A stretch of 64,000 nucleotides of DNA from Meloidogyne chitwoodi (GCA_015183035.1 JACZZP010000017.1:1054001-1118000), one strand, 5' to 3'. Counted from the first letter of the stretch, positions 41,001 to 53,700 are shown. Notes: generated by a model from the letters alone, not told the origin. Numbers and translations: made by a program.

Positions 41001-42746
41001 ATATTTAATTTTAAAGTTGTGGTTATGTTTTAAAACCACAATATTTAATGGATGAAACTTTTTGGCAAAGACAATCTTCTCAACAATATTTTTATTTAGA
41101 ATCTAATCATAAAAATTCTTCTACAGGAAACGGAGGAAAGAAAAAATTAATTTGTTTATTTTGTCTTAAAAATCGAAATAATAATAAATTAAATAATAAG
41201 TAAATTTTAAATATTAAAAAATAAAATTAAATATTTTAATTTAGAGAAGAAGAAATTAATAATAATAATATATTAAATGAAAAAGAAGAAATTTTACAAA
41301 AATGTTGTTGTAAAAACTCAAGTATTAATTTGGAAGGAAATTTTGAAGAAAAACAAAAATTAGAAAATAATACAAAAATTAATGAATTAAATAATAATAT
41401 ATTAAATAAACCAATTATTTTAATAATTACAATAATTGCTGGAAGACATTTATCTCGTAAATGTATTTATGATAAAGGTGGAATTTGTTCTCCTTATGTT
41501 GAAATTGAATTGTTAGGTTTTGGAAATGATTCACAAATTCAAAAAACAAATACTATATGTCTGTATAATTTAAAATAAAATAATTAGGGCTTTATAGTAC
41601 ATTAATATTATTTAAAAATAATAGGAAAGAAAATTAACCTTTTTTAAAAAAATATATTAATTATTTTAGCATCAAATGGTCTTAGCCCTGTATGGCAAGA
41701 ACGTTTTCATTTTAAAATTCAATATCCAGAAATGTGCCTTTTACGTTTTTTTGTTGAAGATGGTGATTTTGTTGGACCAAAAACTGGTATATTTTTAATA
41801 TTATTTTAAAAATGTTTTTCCTAAAAATTATTAAAATATTTTGAACTTTTTTGAGATGAATATTTTCCCTAAAACTTCGCACCCCAAAATCTTTTTTCTT
41901 TCTTTTAGATCCATTTATTGGCCAAGCAGTATTTCCACTTGATTGTATTAGACCAGGATTTCGTTCTGTTTCATTACTTAATCAATTTAGTGAACCTTTG
42001 GAATTATCTGCTCTTCTTGTTCATGTGGAAATTCGGTAAATATTTTTAAAAAATTGAATAAATAATTTAAAATATTTATTTTTTAGTGAATGGAAATATT
42101 TAATTAATGATAATAATAATATAATAACAAAAACAAAATCTTCTAATAATATTATATCAAAAGGTCGATCTAATTCTCTTTTTGTATTAAATGAAAATTC
42201 TTCTAATTTATTAAAAGATTCTTCTTTTAATAATAATAAAATATCTTTAAATGAATTAAATTTAAATTCTTCAAAAAATTCTTTTTCATCATTTTCTGAT
42301 AATAATAATTTAAATATATTACCACCAATATTGAATATTCACAATTATTTACAATTTGGACGTTCAATTTTAGCTGATGCTCGTCAAGAAGAATTAAACA
42401 TTAACAACAGAAATAGAATAATTGAAACAAATAATAATTTAAATATTTCTTCTGAATTTAATGTAAATTTATTTTCTTTTAAAAATATGTTAAAAATTTT
42501 TATTTTAGTCTTGTGGAACAAATTCAACAATACAATCTTTGCAACAAACAAATCAATTAACATTAAATATTCCAATTGAAACAAATAATAATTTTGATTA
42601 TAATTTTAGGTAAATTAAAATTAAATTTTAATTTAAAAAAAATATTTTTTAGAACACCAACAAATTTAAGAAATTACACTTTAAAAACAGCAGGAACGAG
42701 TACTCTTCGAAAACTTTTTCGTTTAGGCCGAAATAGAAATAATTAA
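35065..42746 (+). CDS. Phospholipase C gamma
   Basis: More than 20 exons over 7.7 kb in the PLC gamma order. [43 protein letters not shown]-hands: [20 protein letters not shown] domain: [43 protein letters not shown], holding the His/Asn, Glu/Asp, second His and Glu catalytic residues. Split PH part 1 ([18 protein letters not shown]). SH2-1: [25 protein letters not shown]2-2: [30 protein letters not shown]3 ([27 protein letters not shown]). Split PH part 2 ([20 protein letters not shown]). Y domain: [29 protein letters not shown]2: [24 protein letters not shown]. It makes IP3 and DAG downstream of tyrosine kinases. Poly-Asn tracts encoded by AAT repeats interrupt several linkers; the C-tail is Asn/Ser-rich. 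Confidence 0.93.
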
Positions 42747-43469
42747 TTAATTTAATAAATATTAAATCATTTAATTTATTTAAAACTCAGTGAAGTTAAA
42801 TATTTATATAGCATTTATTTTTTTAATTTTATTATTATACGTACATAATTTATATTATTTTGTTATTAAATTTTTTTTATTTAAAAAATTGTAGTCTTGA
42901 AATATTTTATTTTTTGGATTATGTAAAAAGATTGGGTTAAAACAATACAGGATTAAACAGGACTTGCCTTCAAATCTGTTATTTTAATTTATAGAATACT
43001 GGATTAAAAGATATTTTTTCACTTAACCAGTCAAGTGCTGAACAATTGAATTGGATAAGTAATTAAATAAAAAAGAATTGAACTTTATAAGTAGTGATAC
43101 ATGAGGATTAAGAAAAGCCATGGATTGAACTAATTATTATAACGAAAGGGAACTTTAAATCTTGTACAAAATCTGGTCGATTTTCTGTATTCGGTAATAA
43201 GGCTAGAAAATTGAGCAGTAAGATAATTGTTACAGTAATTTGTGTTGTGTTTGACGTAATTGACCTTGTTAAACTACGGAGAAGGGTGGATCAGTGCATG
43301 AGCGAAATGACTGACCTAGACTAACTTATATACTATCATAAGTCTGCCTGTTTATATAATAACATTTCACCTTGTTCATAACAAATATAAAAGCAGAATA
43401 TTTTCTTAAATTGTTAAGTCATCAACAACTCGCTACAGTCGTTACGCTATACTTGCTCCTCTGATCAAC
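42747..43469. other. PP1 promoter and PLC gamma 3' region
   Basis: About 720 bp, progressively less AT-rich toward the PP1 gene. No ORF recognised apart from the core promoter described separately. Confidence 0.4.
43386..43393 (+). promoter_or_regulatory. TATA box of the PP1-like gene
   Basis: TATAAAAG lies 33 bp upstream of a TCATCA initiator-like sequence (43419-43424), and there is no acceptor-like TTTTAG or TTTCAG between it and the start codon. This suggests a conventional, non-trans-spliced transcript with a short leader. Confidence 0.55.
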
Positions 43470-44609
43470 TTGGCTCTTGCGACTCCAGTCTTCATCAACA
43501 ATATGGCACAACCAAAGCTGACCTTAGCGGAGGTGGATAGTCTCATCGAGCGCATCCTGCTGACAAGTTCGCAGCGCTTCACGCAATTGGTTAGTTTTTC
43601 TTTTAATAAATTTTATGAATTTAAATTCAATTTTAAAGGTCACTGCGGCGGACATCAAGGCATTGTGCAACAGCGCCATCGATGTTCTGCGCACTCAGCC
43701 GTCTCTCGTGGAAATAGACCCTCCAGTGGTCGTGTGCGGCGACATCCATGGACAGTTCTCTGATCTTATGCGCATATTCTCCCGAGTTGGATTTCCGCCG
43801 CTGAAGAACTTCCTCTTTCTTGGAGGTGATATAAAAATGTCGCTGTTTTATGATAAAATAAGTTTTAGATTACGTCGACCGTGGCCGACAAAGCATCGAG
43901 ACGGCCGTGCTACTCCTCGCCTACAAGACACGATATCCGGCGAATTTCTTCTTGTTACGCGGAAACCACGAGTGTAGCAACATCAACCGTGTCTATGGGT
44001 TTCTCGAGGAGATACGACGACGATTTCCACACGACACGCAATCGCTCTGGATAGCATTCAACAAGGCTTTCGCTTGGCTGCCATTCACTGCTTTGGTTGG
44101 TGGGAGAGTCCTATGTAAGAACAGGACAAAATTCCATTTAATACTTTCATTTTGTACAGGTATGCATGGAGGGATCTCCAACCGCCTGATAAGCCTGGAC
44201 CAGCTGCGGACTCTTCGTCGCCCTGTGCCTGACTTCGACGCTACAAACCCGACGATTGAGCTGGACTTGCTCTGGGCTGATCCTGAGAATGGTGTTCAAG
44301 GATGTGTGAAAAGTCCGCGGGGTGCAAGTGTCATGTTTGGTGAGGATGTTGTCGCCCGTATTTGCCGCCAATTGGACATCGACCTTGTCGTTCGCGCTCA
44401 TCAGGTTGGTTCACTAACTTTTAATTTAATTTCTTATTTTTTTTTATTGGCAGGTTGTACAAGATGGGGCAGAATTCTTCGCAAACAGGAAGCTCATCAC
44501 TCTGTTCAGTGCTCCGCACTACGCCGCTCAATACAACAATGCTGGAGCTACGATGTTCATCGATGAGAACTTGCGCTGCTCCTTCCAAGTGTTCCAACCG
44601 GCAGGCTAG
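43470..44609 (+). CDS. Divergent PP1-family serine/threonine phosphatase catalytic subunit
   Basis: Five exons (43470-43589, 43639-43825, 43869-44114, 44160-44404, 44454-44609) give 317 residues, the usual PP1 core length. Metal and catalytic motifs are intact: [61 protein letters not shown]. Divergent points: the PP1 SAPNYCGEFDNAGA loop reads [14 protein letters not shown], so the toxin-reactive Cys is Ala, and CHGGLSP reads MHGGISN. The protein ends right after the core (FQVFQPAG), without the PP1 C-terminal tail. The exons are far richer in GC, with mostly G/C third positions, than every neighbouring gene, while the four introns are short and AT-rich. Met at 43503 (MAQPKL) is an alternative start. 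Likely a nematode-specific PP1 paralogue; role unknown. Confidence 0.9.
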
Positions 44610-45169
44610 AAGTGATAGGAACAATTGTTGCCGAGATTCATAGTGATCACTCATCATAATATTGTATTTTTGTCCTATTCCTGATTACCCTATAAAACTA
44701 TATATGTATGTATTACCACAATTGTATTCGTATATTGCTATTGTATTTCTGTATTGTATTTTATTGTTGAATATAAAATTATCTTAATGTGCAATTTTCA
44801 TTTACTTAATTAGCAGTAGTATGATTAAAAGTAAAGGTTAAGCTATGGATGAAGGGAGAAGGTTAAGGAATAATGTAACATTTTATCGTAACTGTCGCCT
44901 TACGAACCAAACGCCTCATTTAATTTGCGTGGAAAGAAAGGAGAAAATATCAGCATTTGTAATGTTACAAAAAGGTAAAAGTATGATGGGTTATAAAAGG
45001 GTCAATGAAAGACTTTCAGACGGACCTACGGAAATTGAGTTCCTTAAACTGAAAAGGAGTGATTGAATTTTTTCATTTGTTTCATTTTAATTGTTTCGTG
45101 TTTTTCTCAGAATGTTCATATAATTTAGGTCAATTTCTTCATTTGTAATTTTTTAAATTTTCATTAACT
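44610..45169. other. Gap between PP1-like and DDHD genes
   Basis: PP1 3' region, with ATATAAAAT near 44771, then the DDHD upstream region. It holds a 73-codon plus-strand reading frame (44845-45066, basic, MDEGRRLRNNVTFYRN start) with no recognised domain or splice partner; I could not decide whether it is a gene. Confidence 0.35.
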
Positions 45170-48100
45170 ATGAAAACATCTGTCTCCCAATCTTGTAGCA
45201 CAACTGACAGCTCTAAAGTATCGTTAACTTCTAGTTCCCAACGAAAGAATGGATCTGTTTCAGGATCTCAACAAACTTTACAAAGTCCAGCTAGAAAAGT
45301 CCAGAATATTATTGCAATAAAGCCTAGAATAAAACGAAAAGTTGTAGAATTATTTTGTGCTGAAGTTAGATGGTTTTTTAGGCGAAGAGATGATACAAAA
45401 TGGATACATTTTAAAGGTTTTTTAATTTATTAACTTCTTTAAAAATTTATGTATTAGGTTATGATTCAACTGTTCTTGAAGTTGCTTATAGACGGCAAAA
45501 TGGACTTGATTTTGATGATGCAACTTTACAAATTTTGAATTTATTTCCAGAATCCGTTATTGTGATGGAAGGGAATTATCGTGCGGATGAAAAATTACAA
45601 AATATTAATTCCATTTATTGGAAAGATGATACTTTTCAGGTTTTTATTTTAAACCTTAATTATCTTTTATCTTTTAGATTCGCCGAGGAACTTGGTTTTA
45701 CATTGAATCTGGGCAGCCTCTTCCTGAAGATTTTGCTAACACAATTGAATCACATCATTTGAAAAGCTTTAAAGGCAATGTTATTCCAGATACACCCGTC
45801 TTTAGTGAATCAGAATCTAGCAAAAAGCCCGGTTAATTTTGTTTAATTTCATGAATTATTTAGTTCTAGAATTGACCACTGTTAAATGGGGAGACGAAAA
45901 AGTTTGTTGGAATTCTGTTGTTGATGTTAACATTGCTCCAAAGAGCAATGTTGTTGTTCGTTTTTTAACAAGGGCAAAAACTGTTTCGTTGCGTAGAGGA
46001 TATACTGAAATGGCTGATCCTGATGAAGGAAGGCCAAAATTTTCAGATTTGGTTATTTTTTTATTTAAAACTTTCAATAAATTTCTACTTTCCCGTTATA
46101 GCGGCAAATTTACGAAATTTTTGTTCTCAATCTTTTTTCCTTGTTATGTTGTAGACATAAAATCAACAATTTTTTAAATTTTTCCCAGAAAAATATTATA
46201 TAAAGCGGAATGGAAAAACTCTCCAATAATATGATCGTTGATACATTAATTCCCTATATATTGTCCTTACCTATATATTTTTTAAAACTACTCTTTCCAA
46301 CTTTTTAAAATGAATTATAATTACAAAAAATACTTGTTGAACTTCTCGACGGACTATGTGAATTTCTGTGAATGTAAGATGCAAAAAAAAAGACAAGTCT
46401 ATGTATTTGATATTTTAGAAAAAAAATTGTTGATTTTATGCTCCAAATAATAAAGAATACAAAATTGCGAAATTTGCCAGTATAACAGGAAAGTACTTAA
46501 ATTTCTTTAACTAAATTTTAGATTCTTGTTATCCATGGAATTGGCCAAAAAGGATACGAGAATTTAATAGCTAAAAATACAGCACAAATCCGAGATGCAG
46601 TTATTCATCAAATAGATAAGTATTATCCAAATGAGAAGCGACGCCCAGCTATTTTACCAATTGAGTGGCGTTCAACTCTTCCTTTAGACAATGGTTAAAT
46701 TTCGAAATTTAAATAAGTTTCATAAAATAATAAGGTTTGACCGATCTTGTAACTCTTCCAAAAATGGTTTGGGCAAGAAATACTCTTAATTCTGTTTGTA
46801 TGGATCTTATGTATTATCATTCACCACTTTACCGATCGGAAATTGTAAATGGAGTTATAAAATGTTTAAATAATGTTTATACTTCTTTTTTAGAAAATAA
46901 TCCAGGATTTTCAGGTTCTTACTTTTTTAATGAATTTTAATTCAAAATAAATTTAAAATAATTTAGGGCCCGTTTCAATTATTGGACATTCTCTTGGATC
47001 AGTTATTGCTTATGACATTCTTACCAATTGGAGCCCTTTTCTTCTTTATGATCAATTTGTAACTAATGCTATTGCCGAAAATCTTCAACAAGACTTTCCG
47101 GCAGAACAGAAACAATTACTTGAACAATTTTATCATAGCAGAAAACGAATGCTTGGTTCGGGTGATTTAATGGAACAAATTTTGGTTCGACAAGATGAAC
47201 CACTCAAGTTTAAAGTAATTTAGAGAATTTCTATTTTTTTTTTAAATTATTGTAAGGTAAAATATCTTTTTTGTCTTGGTTCACCGCTTGCTGTTTTTAC
47301 AATTTTGCGAGGAGCAGATTATTCCAGTATTGTGCCAAATGTGGTTCAAATAGAACGTATTTTTAATATTTTTCATCCTTATGATCCGGTTGCTTATCGA
47401 TTGGAGCCAATGTTTCATGAAAATTATAAACACATTAGGCCAATTAAGCTTTATAAGTATTTTTTGTTAAATTGTTTTAATGATTTTAACTTTTTTAGTT
47501 ATCGTGATGCAGTAAAACAATATAATAATAATTTTTACGAATGCCATAAAAGTTATTTGGAAGAATGTAAAGATAGGAAGCGAAAAGAAGGCAAAGCAAA
47601 TAAAGGGAAAGAATTAAAGGAAAAGACTGGGAAGAGGTTTTTTAGATTTTTTTCTTTTTATTTTATTTTTTAGTGATAATACAAATAAAAATGGAAATAA
47701 ATCCCAAAAATCAAAAAAAGATCAAATGCCAAAATCAATTGATGGAGATGAAGAGGATGAAACACAATATTTTATTAATGAAATTGACTCAGATTCTGAT
47801 GTTGGTTGTCAGAATAATTCAACACCGGCAACTGGTTCATTTGTTTTAAATAAATTTTTGAATAGAAATAAAAATTAAAAGTTAAATTTATCTTTATAAT
47901 TTTAGGTTCGCCTCGAAGTATAACACCTCATAATATTGATAATACAAATGCAACTCTTACTCCAGCTACCCCTACTATTAAAGAAATAAAATTGGATGAT
48001 AATGAAGTAAATAATTAAAAAAAAATTTTGATTAATTATATTTTCAGAACAATGATTTAGCTGAACTAGATGAGCAAGCACTTGAGGTTGGTATTGATGC

Positions 48101-48443
48101 AGAAATTGGGGAGGAAAAAGATAAAGTTGTTGATGATGAAGACAATCGTCAAAAATTAGTTGCCTTTCATGATGCTTTGAAAGAAATGGGAGAGGCTGGC
48201 CGTTTAGTTGATGAAATTCCTCCTGAACGAAGAATTAATCAGCGGATTGATTTTCAGGCATTTTTAGATTATTTAATAATAAAAAATATTTTCTATTTTT
48301 AGGTTCAACCATGGACTTTAGAAAAATCCTATTGGTCGATGCTTCGATCTCATTTTTCTTACTGGACAAATCCTGATGTCGCTGCCTTCTTGCTTAATAC
48401 ACTTTATCCGCCTCCACTTGAGATTAATTCAGTAAATCCCTGA
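45170..48443 (+). CDS. DDHD-domain phospholipase A1 (DDHD1/PA-PLA1 type)
   Basis: About ten exons. After a Ser/Thr-rich start, a WWE-like segment reads VRWFFRRRDDTKWIHFKGYD, then ADEKLQNINSIYWKDDTFQI and RRGTWFYIES. The lipase part contains ILVIHGIGQKGYEN and the nucleophile elbow SIIGHSLGSVIAYDIL (GHSLG). The DDHD domain shows KYLFCLGSPLAVFTILRG, IFNIFHPYDPVAYRLEPM, and near the end SMLRSHFSYWTNPDVAAFLL with NTLYPPP. A charged, acidic linker (ECKDRKRKEGKANKGKE and the following exons) splits the DDHD domain, as in other DDHD1 proteins. It hydrolyses phosphatidic acid or PI in the cytosol and at membranes; C. elegans IPLA-1 is the comparable enzyme. The intron between LRRGYTEMADPDEGRPKFSD and ILVIHG carries a MITE. 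Confidence 0.9.
46087..46497. mobile_element. MULE-type MITE, 411 bp, inside a DDHD gene intron
   Basis: Inverted arms of about 90 bp: the left arm begins ACTTTCCCGTTATAGCGGCA and includes CATAAAATCAACAATTTTTT; the right arm has the inverted equivalents AAAAATTGTTGATTTTATG and TGCCAGTATAACAGGAAAGT. A perfect 9 bp direct repeat TAAATTTCT flanks it at 46078-46086 and 46498-46506. The sequence differs from the 5374-5923 element, so it is a second family with the same target-duplication length. It is confined to the intron and spares the splice sites. Confidence 0.85.
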
Positions 48444-48845
48444 TTTTTATTTTTGTACAACTTTGATCTTAATTATTTTTCTTAAATTCAATTTTCTAAG
48501 CCCAAATTATTGTTAAACTTTCAAAAATCCACTTTTTTCTATTTTTAGATTTTTTTGTGATAGTTTTTTAATTTTAAAAATACTCCGGTTTTAATTAGAC
48601 TTTTCTCTTATGATTTTTATAATGTAAAATGGAATTGCATAAATTGGTAGCTTTTAACAGGCCCTTAGTGGCAATAAATAAAAAATTTTAGCTATTTTTC
48701 CCTTAATTATATTATGCTTTATTTAATTTAATAAATTCAATTTTGTAGTAAATTTTGTTTTATATTTGGTAAAATATTTTAACAATTATTATTTATTTTA
48801 AACATTTTTAATTAAATACTATTAAGTTTAGACGGAAATATAAAA
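48444..48845. other. Spacer between DDHD and OXA1L genes
   Basis: About 400 bp of T-rich plus strand, probably DDHD 3' UTR. Nothing else recognised. Confidence 0.4.
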
Positions 48846-50418
48846 ATGATTAGCTTTCGAAATAGATCAAAATTGGTTCATGTTTTCATCAGTTTTCGTC
48901 ATTTTTCATCTATCAAAAAGCCTTTCTATAAACCATTTCAATTTGTCACTACAAAAAACATTTTAAATTATCAATTTGTCAGATCTTTGTCTACTAAAGA
49001 TGTTTTTTTCAGAGAAATAGGTTTATTTTGATTAATTTATTATTTATTTTTGTAATTTTAGGTGATCTAGCATCACAGGTTCCTTCGCCTCCGTTACCTC
49101 TTGGTGCTAAACAAACATTGGCTGAAATGGTGGCTTCAGGCGTTAGTGTATTGGAAGATTTAGAGTTATGGACTTGGTGGAAGCCAAGCAGTTTGTTATG
49201 TTGGGGATATGAATTTGGGTATTCTTGCACGGATTTGCCTTGGTGGGCTATTATTGCGGCTTGTTAGTTTTTTCTTTTTTAATTTTATTTCTTATTAGCT
49301 ACTGTTTTAATTCGTGTGTCTTTGATCTTTGTTACTGTCAAATTGCAACGTTTTGCTGCTAGGCAAAGTGAATTACGACCTGAGATTGAGCAATTTAGAG
49401 AGCGTATTTTGGAATCAAAAAAAGAGGGTGATCATATGCTTGGTTTTTTCAAAATTTTTTACTAATTATAAATTTATTTAGTTCATCAAATAATGATGGA
49501 ACAAAATGATTTTTTGAAGCAGAAAGTTTTAATTTTCTTTTTTCTTATTTAAAAAATTTACTTTCAGGGTCTAAGCCCACTAAAATATCTTCCTCTAGTC
49601 GGCACAAATTGTGTAATATTTATGTCACAATTCTTTGCAATAAGAGGTTTGGCTACTTCTAGATATCCAGTTAGTTCAATTATCTACTATTTATACTTAA
49701 TTTTTAAATTTACTTTAAAGGGATTTCAAGATGGGGGATTTCTCTGGTTCAAAGATCTTTCTGTTGGTGATCCTTATTGGGTAACATTATTTTTTTGTAC
49801 AAACAGTTTTTTAATTTTTGATTTTTCAAGATTTTGCCTACTATTTCTTCAGTTACACTTCACTACGTTCTAAAAGTTTTTTTATATTCTTTTTTTTTAA
49901 TTTTGTTTCATAGAGTGGTATTGACGTAGGCTCATTTGATACTTTGTCTCCGATAATGCGCCCAGTTATGTTATATGGTTTTCCAGCTGTTGTTTTAGTT
50001 TTTGCTTTACAATTTCCTTCGGTATTATTTTATTAAATTTTTATTAATTTTATTTCTTAGGCACTTGGTGTTTATTGGGTTACAAATAATATGTTTTCGA
50101 TTCTTACTTCATTCACATTCAAAATAGACTCTGTTCGGCGTATATTGAATTTGCCAAAAATTGTTGATCGAGATAAGTCTGGAAAGTCAGAGTTTGCACA
50201 GGCTTATAAAGAATGGAAAGTCAAAGGTTATTTTATTTTAAAACTATTTGATTATTTTAATTTCCACAGCTAATATTGATAAGTCTTCACGTAAAAATAC
50301 GAGACAGGAGGATTATGAGCAATTTCAAAAGGCGGGAAGAGGAAAACCTATTCTCTTAATAGAACCAGAATTTGAAAATAATGAGAAAATTAAATTGACA
50401 GCTAAAAAAACATCTTAG
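48846..50418 (+). CDS. oxa1l: OXA1L, mitochondrial inner-membrane insertase
   Basis: About seven exons. The N-terminus MISFRNRSKLVHVFISFRHF is a basic, Ser/Phe-rich presequence. The YidC/Oxa1 core follows: DLELWTWWKPSSLLCWGYEF, DLPWWAIIAACTVLIRVSLI, FVTVKLQRFAARQSELRPEI, LSPLKYLPLVGTNCVIFMSQ, FFAIRGLATSRYP, GGFLWFKDLSVGDPYWILPT, PVMLYGFPAVVLVFALQFPS and ALGVYWVTNNMFSILTSFTF. These match the five TM segments and the LSVGDPYWILP loop of Oxa1. The hydrophilic tail ends KLTAKKTS. The protein inserts mitochondrially encoded respiratory subunits. DDHD1 lies upstream and IFT88 downstream in the same direction. Confidence 0.93.
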
Positions 50419-50773
50419 AAAAATTTTAATTATCATTTTTAGGTATTTATATTTTTTGTTATTTGATAATATTTTTTGAAGGAAATTTTGTTTTATTGTA
50501 GTTTAAATTTGTGTTTAAAAAATTAGGCTAGGGTTTCCAAAAATTCCAAAATTTGCCTTGTACGCATCAAAACAGTGGAAAAACATTTAATTTTTAATGG
50601 TTTCCAATGGTTACCAAAATATTTGACTAATGCCATATATTTATTATTTGAGGAATTAAAGGTATATATTATTGTTCTTATATTGAAATAATTTTAAATA
50701 ATAATAAAATTTTTTAAAATGTTTGCAAAATAAAATTTACTTATTTTTTAGACTATCAAAAAAGATAGAGAAT
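50419..50773. other. Spacer upstream of IFT88
   Basis: About 355 bp containing the X-box-like site at 50600-50614. A TTTTTTAG at about 50744-50751 is a possible trans-splice acceptor. Confidence 0.4.
50600..50614 (-). promoter_or_regulatory. X-box-like site upstream of IFT88
   Basis: The minus strand reads GTAACC ATT GGAAAC: two RFX half-sites with a 3 bp rather than 2 bp spacer and one mismatch to RYYNYY/RRNRAC. It lies 160-174 bp upstream of the IFT88 start. It is a weaker match than the TMEM218 site. Confidence 0.4.
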
Positions 50774-53700
50774 GTTTCAAACACAACAACCATCTTCTGC
50801 TCATCAAAGAAGACAAGATGATCCTTATGAAGGTTTTAACGACTACGATCATGCCTATGATTTGGAGGTTATTATTTACATAGCAGTTTACTTAATTTTT
50901 TAAAACAAATTAAAGAATCTATATGCTGATGGAAATTTTGTTCAAGCAGCAGTTCGATCAAGTTATGGACGCAGACCGGTTAAAATATTTTAAATAATTT
51001 TTGCTAAAATTTAAAATAAAGGCAACTGCTTCACGCTTGGTCACATCATTGGCTCCTGGAACTGCAATGGCCCTCCGTTTGTCTACAGCTGTATCACATT
51101 CTCAAATGGGCGTTAAAAGACTTGCAACTGGAGGAGTTACAAGTTATTATTTTTTAAATTAATTTTTATATTCTAAATATATTTAGCACGTCCTTTGCCA
51201 TTATCTCGTGCGCGAACTGGCATTACTGGTGGGACAGCTGCTGGTATCCGCACTGCTTCTGGAATGCCTCCTGAATTGGCTCGTCCAATGACTGCTATAC
51301 GAGGAGCTGGTTATTCTTCTGCAGGCCGAAGTTAAAAATAGAGAAAAATAAAGTTTAAAAAATTTAAGAAAGTACTTTTGACACTATACCACTTCAACAA
51401 GCTAAAAGTGATGGAAATAATATTCAGAATGAAGAAAATACACAAATTGAGAAAGCTAAGAGACTAGAAGATCAAGCTATGGAGCAATTGCTTGAAAGTA
51501 CTTTTTTAGCTGAACGAGGCGAAACAAAAGCTGTGAGATAAATTTTTTAAATAAATTAATTTTTTATTTTAATTGGGAAGGCATTAGATAAAGCTAAAGA
51601 AGCAACTCGACAATGGAGAGCTTCTGATGCACTTCGTAAAAGTTCAGGAGGACAACAAAATATGGATTTGGGTTGGTGTGCTTTGTTATGTTTAGCACAA
51701 CAAAAACTTAATAATGGAATTCCCTCAGAATCTCTTAATATTCTTCAAACAATTGTCAAGTATTATAATTAATATTTTTTTAATAATTAAATTATTAAGA
51801 AATCGTTCCTACACAAATGGACATAGATTAAAAATTAATATTGGAAATATACATTTTAGAAAGAAGGATTATATAAAAGCATTAAAATATTATAGAATGG
51901 CTTTAGATCAAGTACCAAAGGTTATTAATTTTATATAATTTTATTTTTTTAATCGAAAAATATGTATCAAAAAATGTTTAAAATAAATAATTTAAAATGA
52001 ATTATAACTGAATATATCCCCTTGAAACATTTAAATGTTTACAGGTTCACCAACGAATGCGCGCAAAGATTTTGAGTAATATTGGAGTTGCAATGGTTCG
52101 ATTCGGACGGTAAAAATATAAACTTAGGTATGTATATATTCTTTTTAGTTATGAAGATGCTTTATTATCATTTGAGGAGAGTTTAGAATTAAGTGGACAC
52201 GCAGCTTCTGATTATTCGACTGCTTTGAATTTAATAATGGCGGTGAGAAGAATAAGAAGATTTAAAAAATAATTTAGGCTTATTGTTTGGGAAATGAAGA
52301 AAAAATGAGAGAAGCATTTCAACGTTTAGTTGATATATCTTCTATAACAATTACTGATGAATATCAACAACAAGTATTAAAAAATAAATTAATTCTTTTA
52401 TAATTATAAAATTTATTAATGAAAAAGGATGAGCAAGATATATTAACAGCTCAACTTCTAGGCAATGATGCTTTAGCAATTTGGGAACGCCATAAACGTC
52501 ATCAAGCAGAAAAAACAATTCTTTTAGCTGCTAAAATAATTTCTCAAGCAATTGCACCAAGGTATTAAATACTTAATTTAATTTTATTAAACTAAAGACA
52601 TTTATTTATAATTTTAAAAAGTTTAAAATCACAACCCTATTGTGAAGATACAATGTTTAATATTATTATTATTTTCAGTTTTTCTGAAGGTTATGCTTGG
52701 TGTGTTGAATGTATTAGACATTCTGTGTATGCAACATTGGCTACAGAATTAGAAATGAATAAGGTTATATATTTTTTAAATAATTAAAAAATATTAATTT
52801 AAGGTTGCTGAATTATTACGTCAAGGTCATTTAGACCAAGCAATCGAAGATTTATTAGTTTTTAATAACAAAGCAGATGGCAAAATAGCAAGTGCAGCTA
52901 GCAATAATTTGGCTTTAATTAATCTTGTGGTAAAATATTTTAATTATACCCTAAATATTTTTGAAAAAATTTTTTTCTTAAAGAAGATATTCACTCACTC
53001 GGTGAATATAGATAGCCTTACTGTAGCAGTAATAATTTTATTTTCGAATTTTTAAGTTCAATTATAGCCCAATTTTAATCATAAAAAATTATTTTTTAAT
53101 TCTTAGAAAGGAGATGATAAATTAGAAGATGCATTACAATATTGTGAACAAGCACTTAGTTTAGATCGGTAAAAAAATTAATTAAAAAATAAAAAAAATA
53201 TTTCTAGTTATAATTCAAATGCTTTGGTAAATCGTGGAAATGTACATTTTTATAAGAATGAACCACAATTAGCTTTACAATGCTTTAGAGAAGCTCTTCA
53301 AGTAGAGGCTAGTTGTGTACAAGCTATTTAGTTGAATTTTAATTAAGTATAAATAAATTTGTTTATTTTTTTTAGTAATTCTGGTTTAGTTTATCGATCA
53401 CTTGGACAATTAGAAGAAGCAAAAAGGAATTTTTTCAAATTAAATGATATGCTTGCTCATGAACCTCAGATTCTTATACAATTGGCAGAAATGTATGAAA
53501 TTATTTAAAATTTTATTTAAAAAAACTTTGGATTTAGATAATAAATTATTTTACTACTTAAATATTTTTTATTTAGATATAATCAACAAGGAGAACAAGC
53601 ACAAGCAATAGAATTATATACTCAAGCAAGTTCTTTGGCACCTACAGATTCATCAATATTGGAAAGATTAGCATCTATTTATGAAAATGCTGGAGATAAT

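Noticed and set aside
44147..44657. Minus-strand frames over the PP1 gene
   Set aside because: The GC-rich exons lack stop codons on the antisense strand; the sense strand has all PP1 motifs.
44845..45066. 73-codon basic plus-strand frame between PP1 and DDHD
   Set aside because: Could be real but has no homology I recognise, no intron and no clear acceptor; not listed as a gene.
52980..53010. ATATTCAC/GTGAATAT hairpin in an IFT88 intron
   Set aside because: Only an 8 bp stem; expected by chance in AT-rich DNA of this length.
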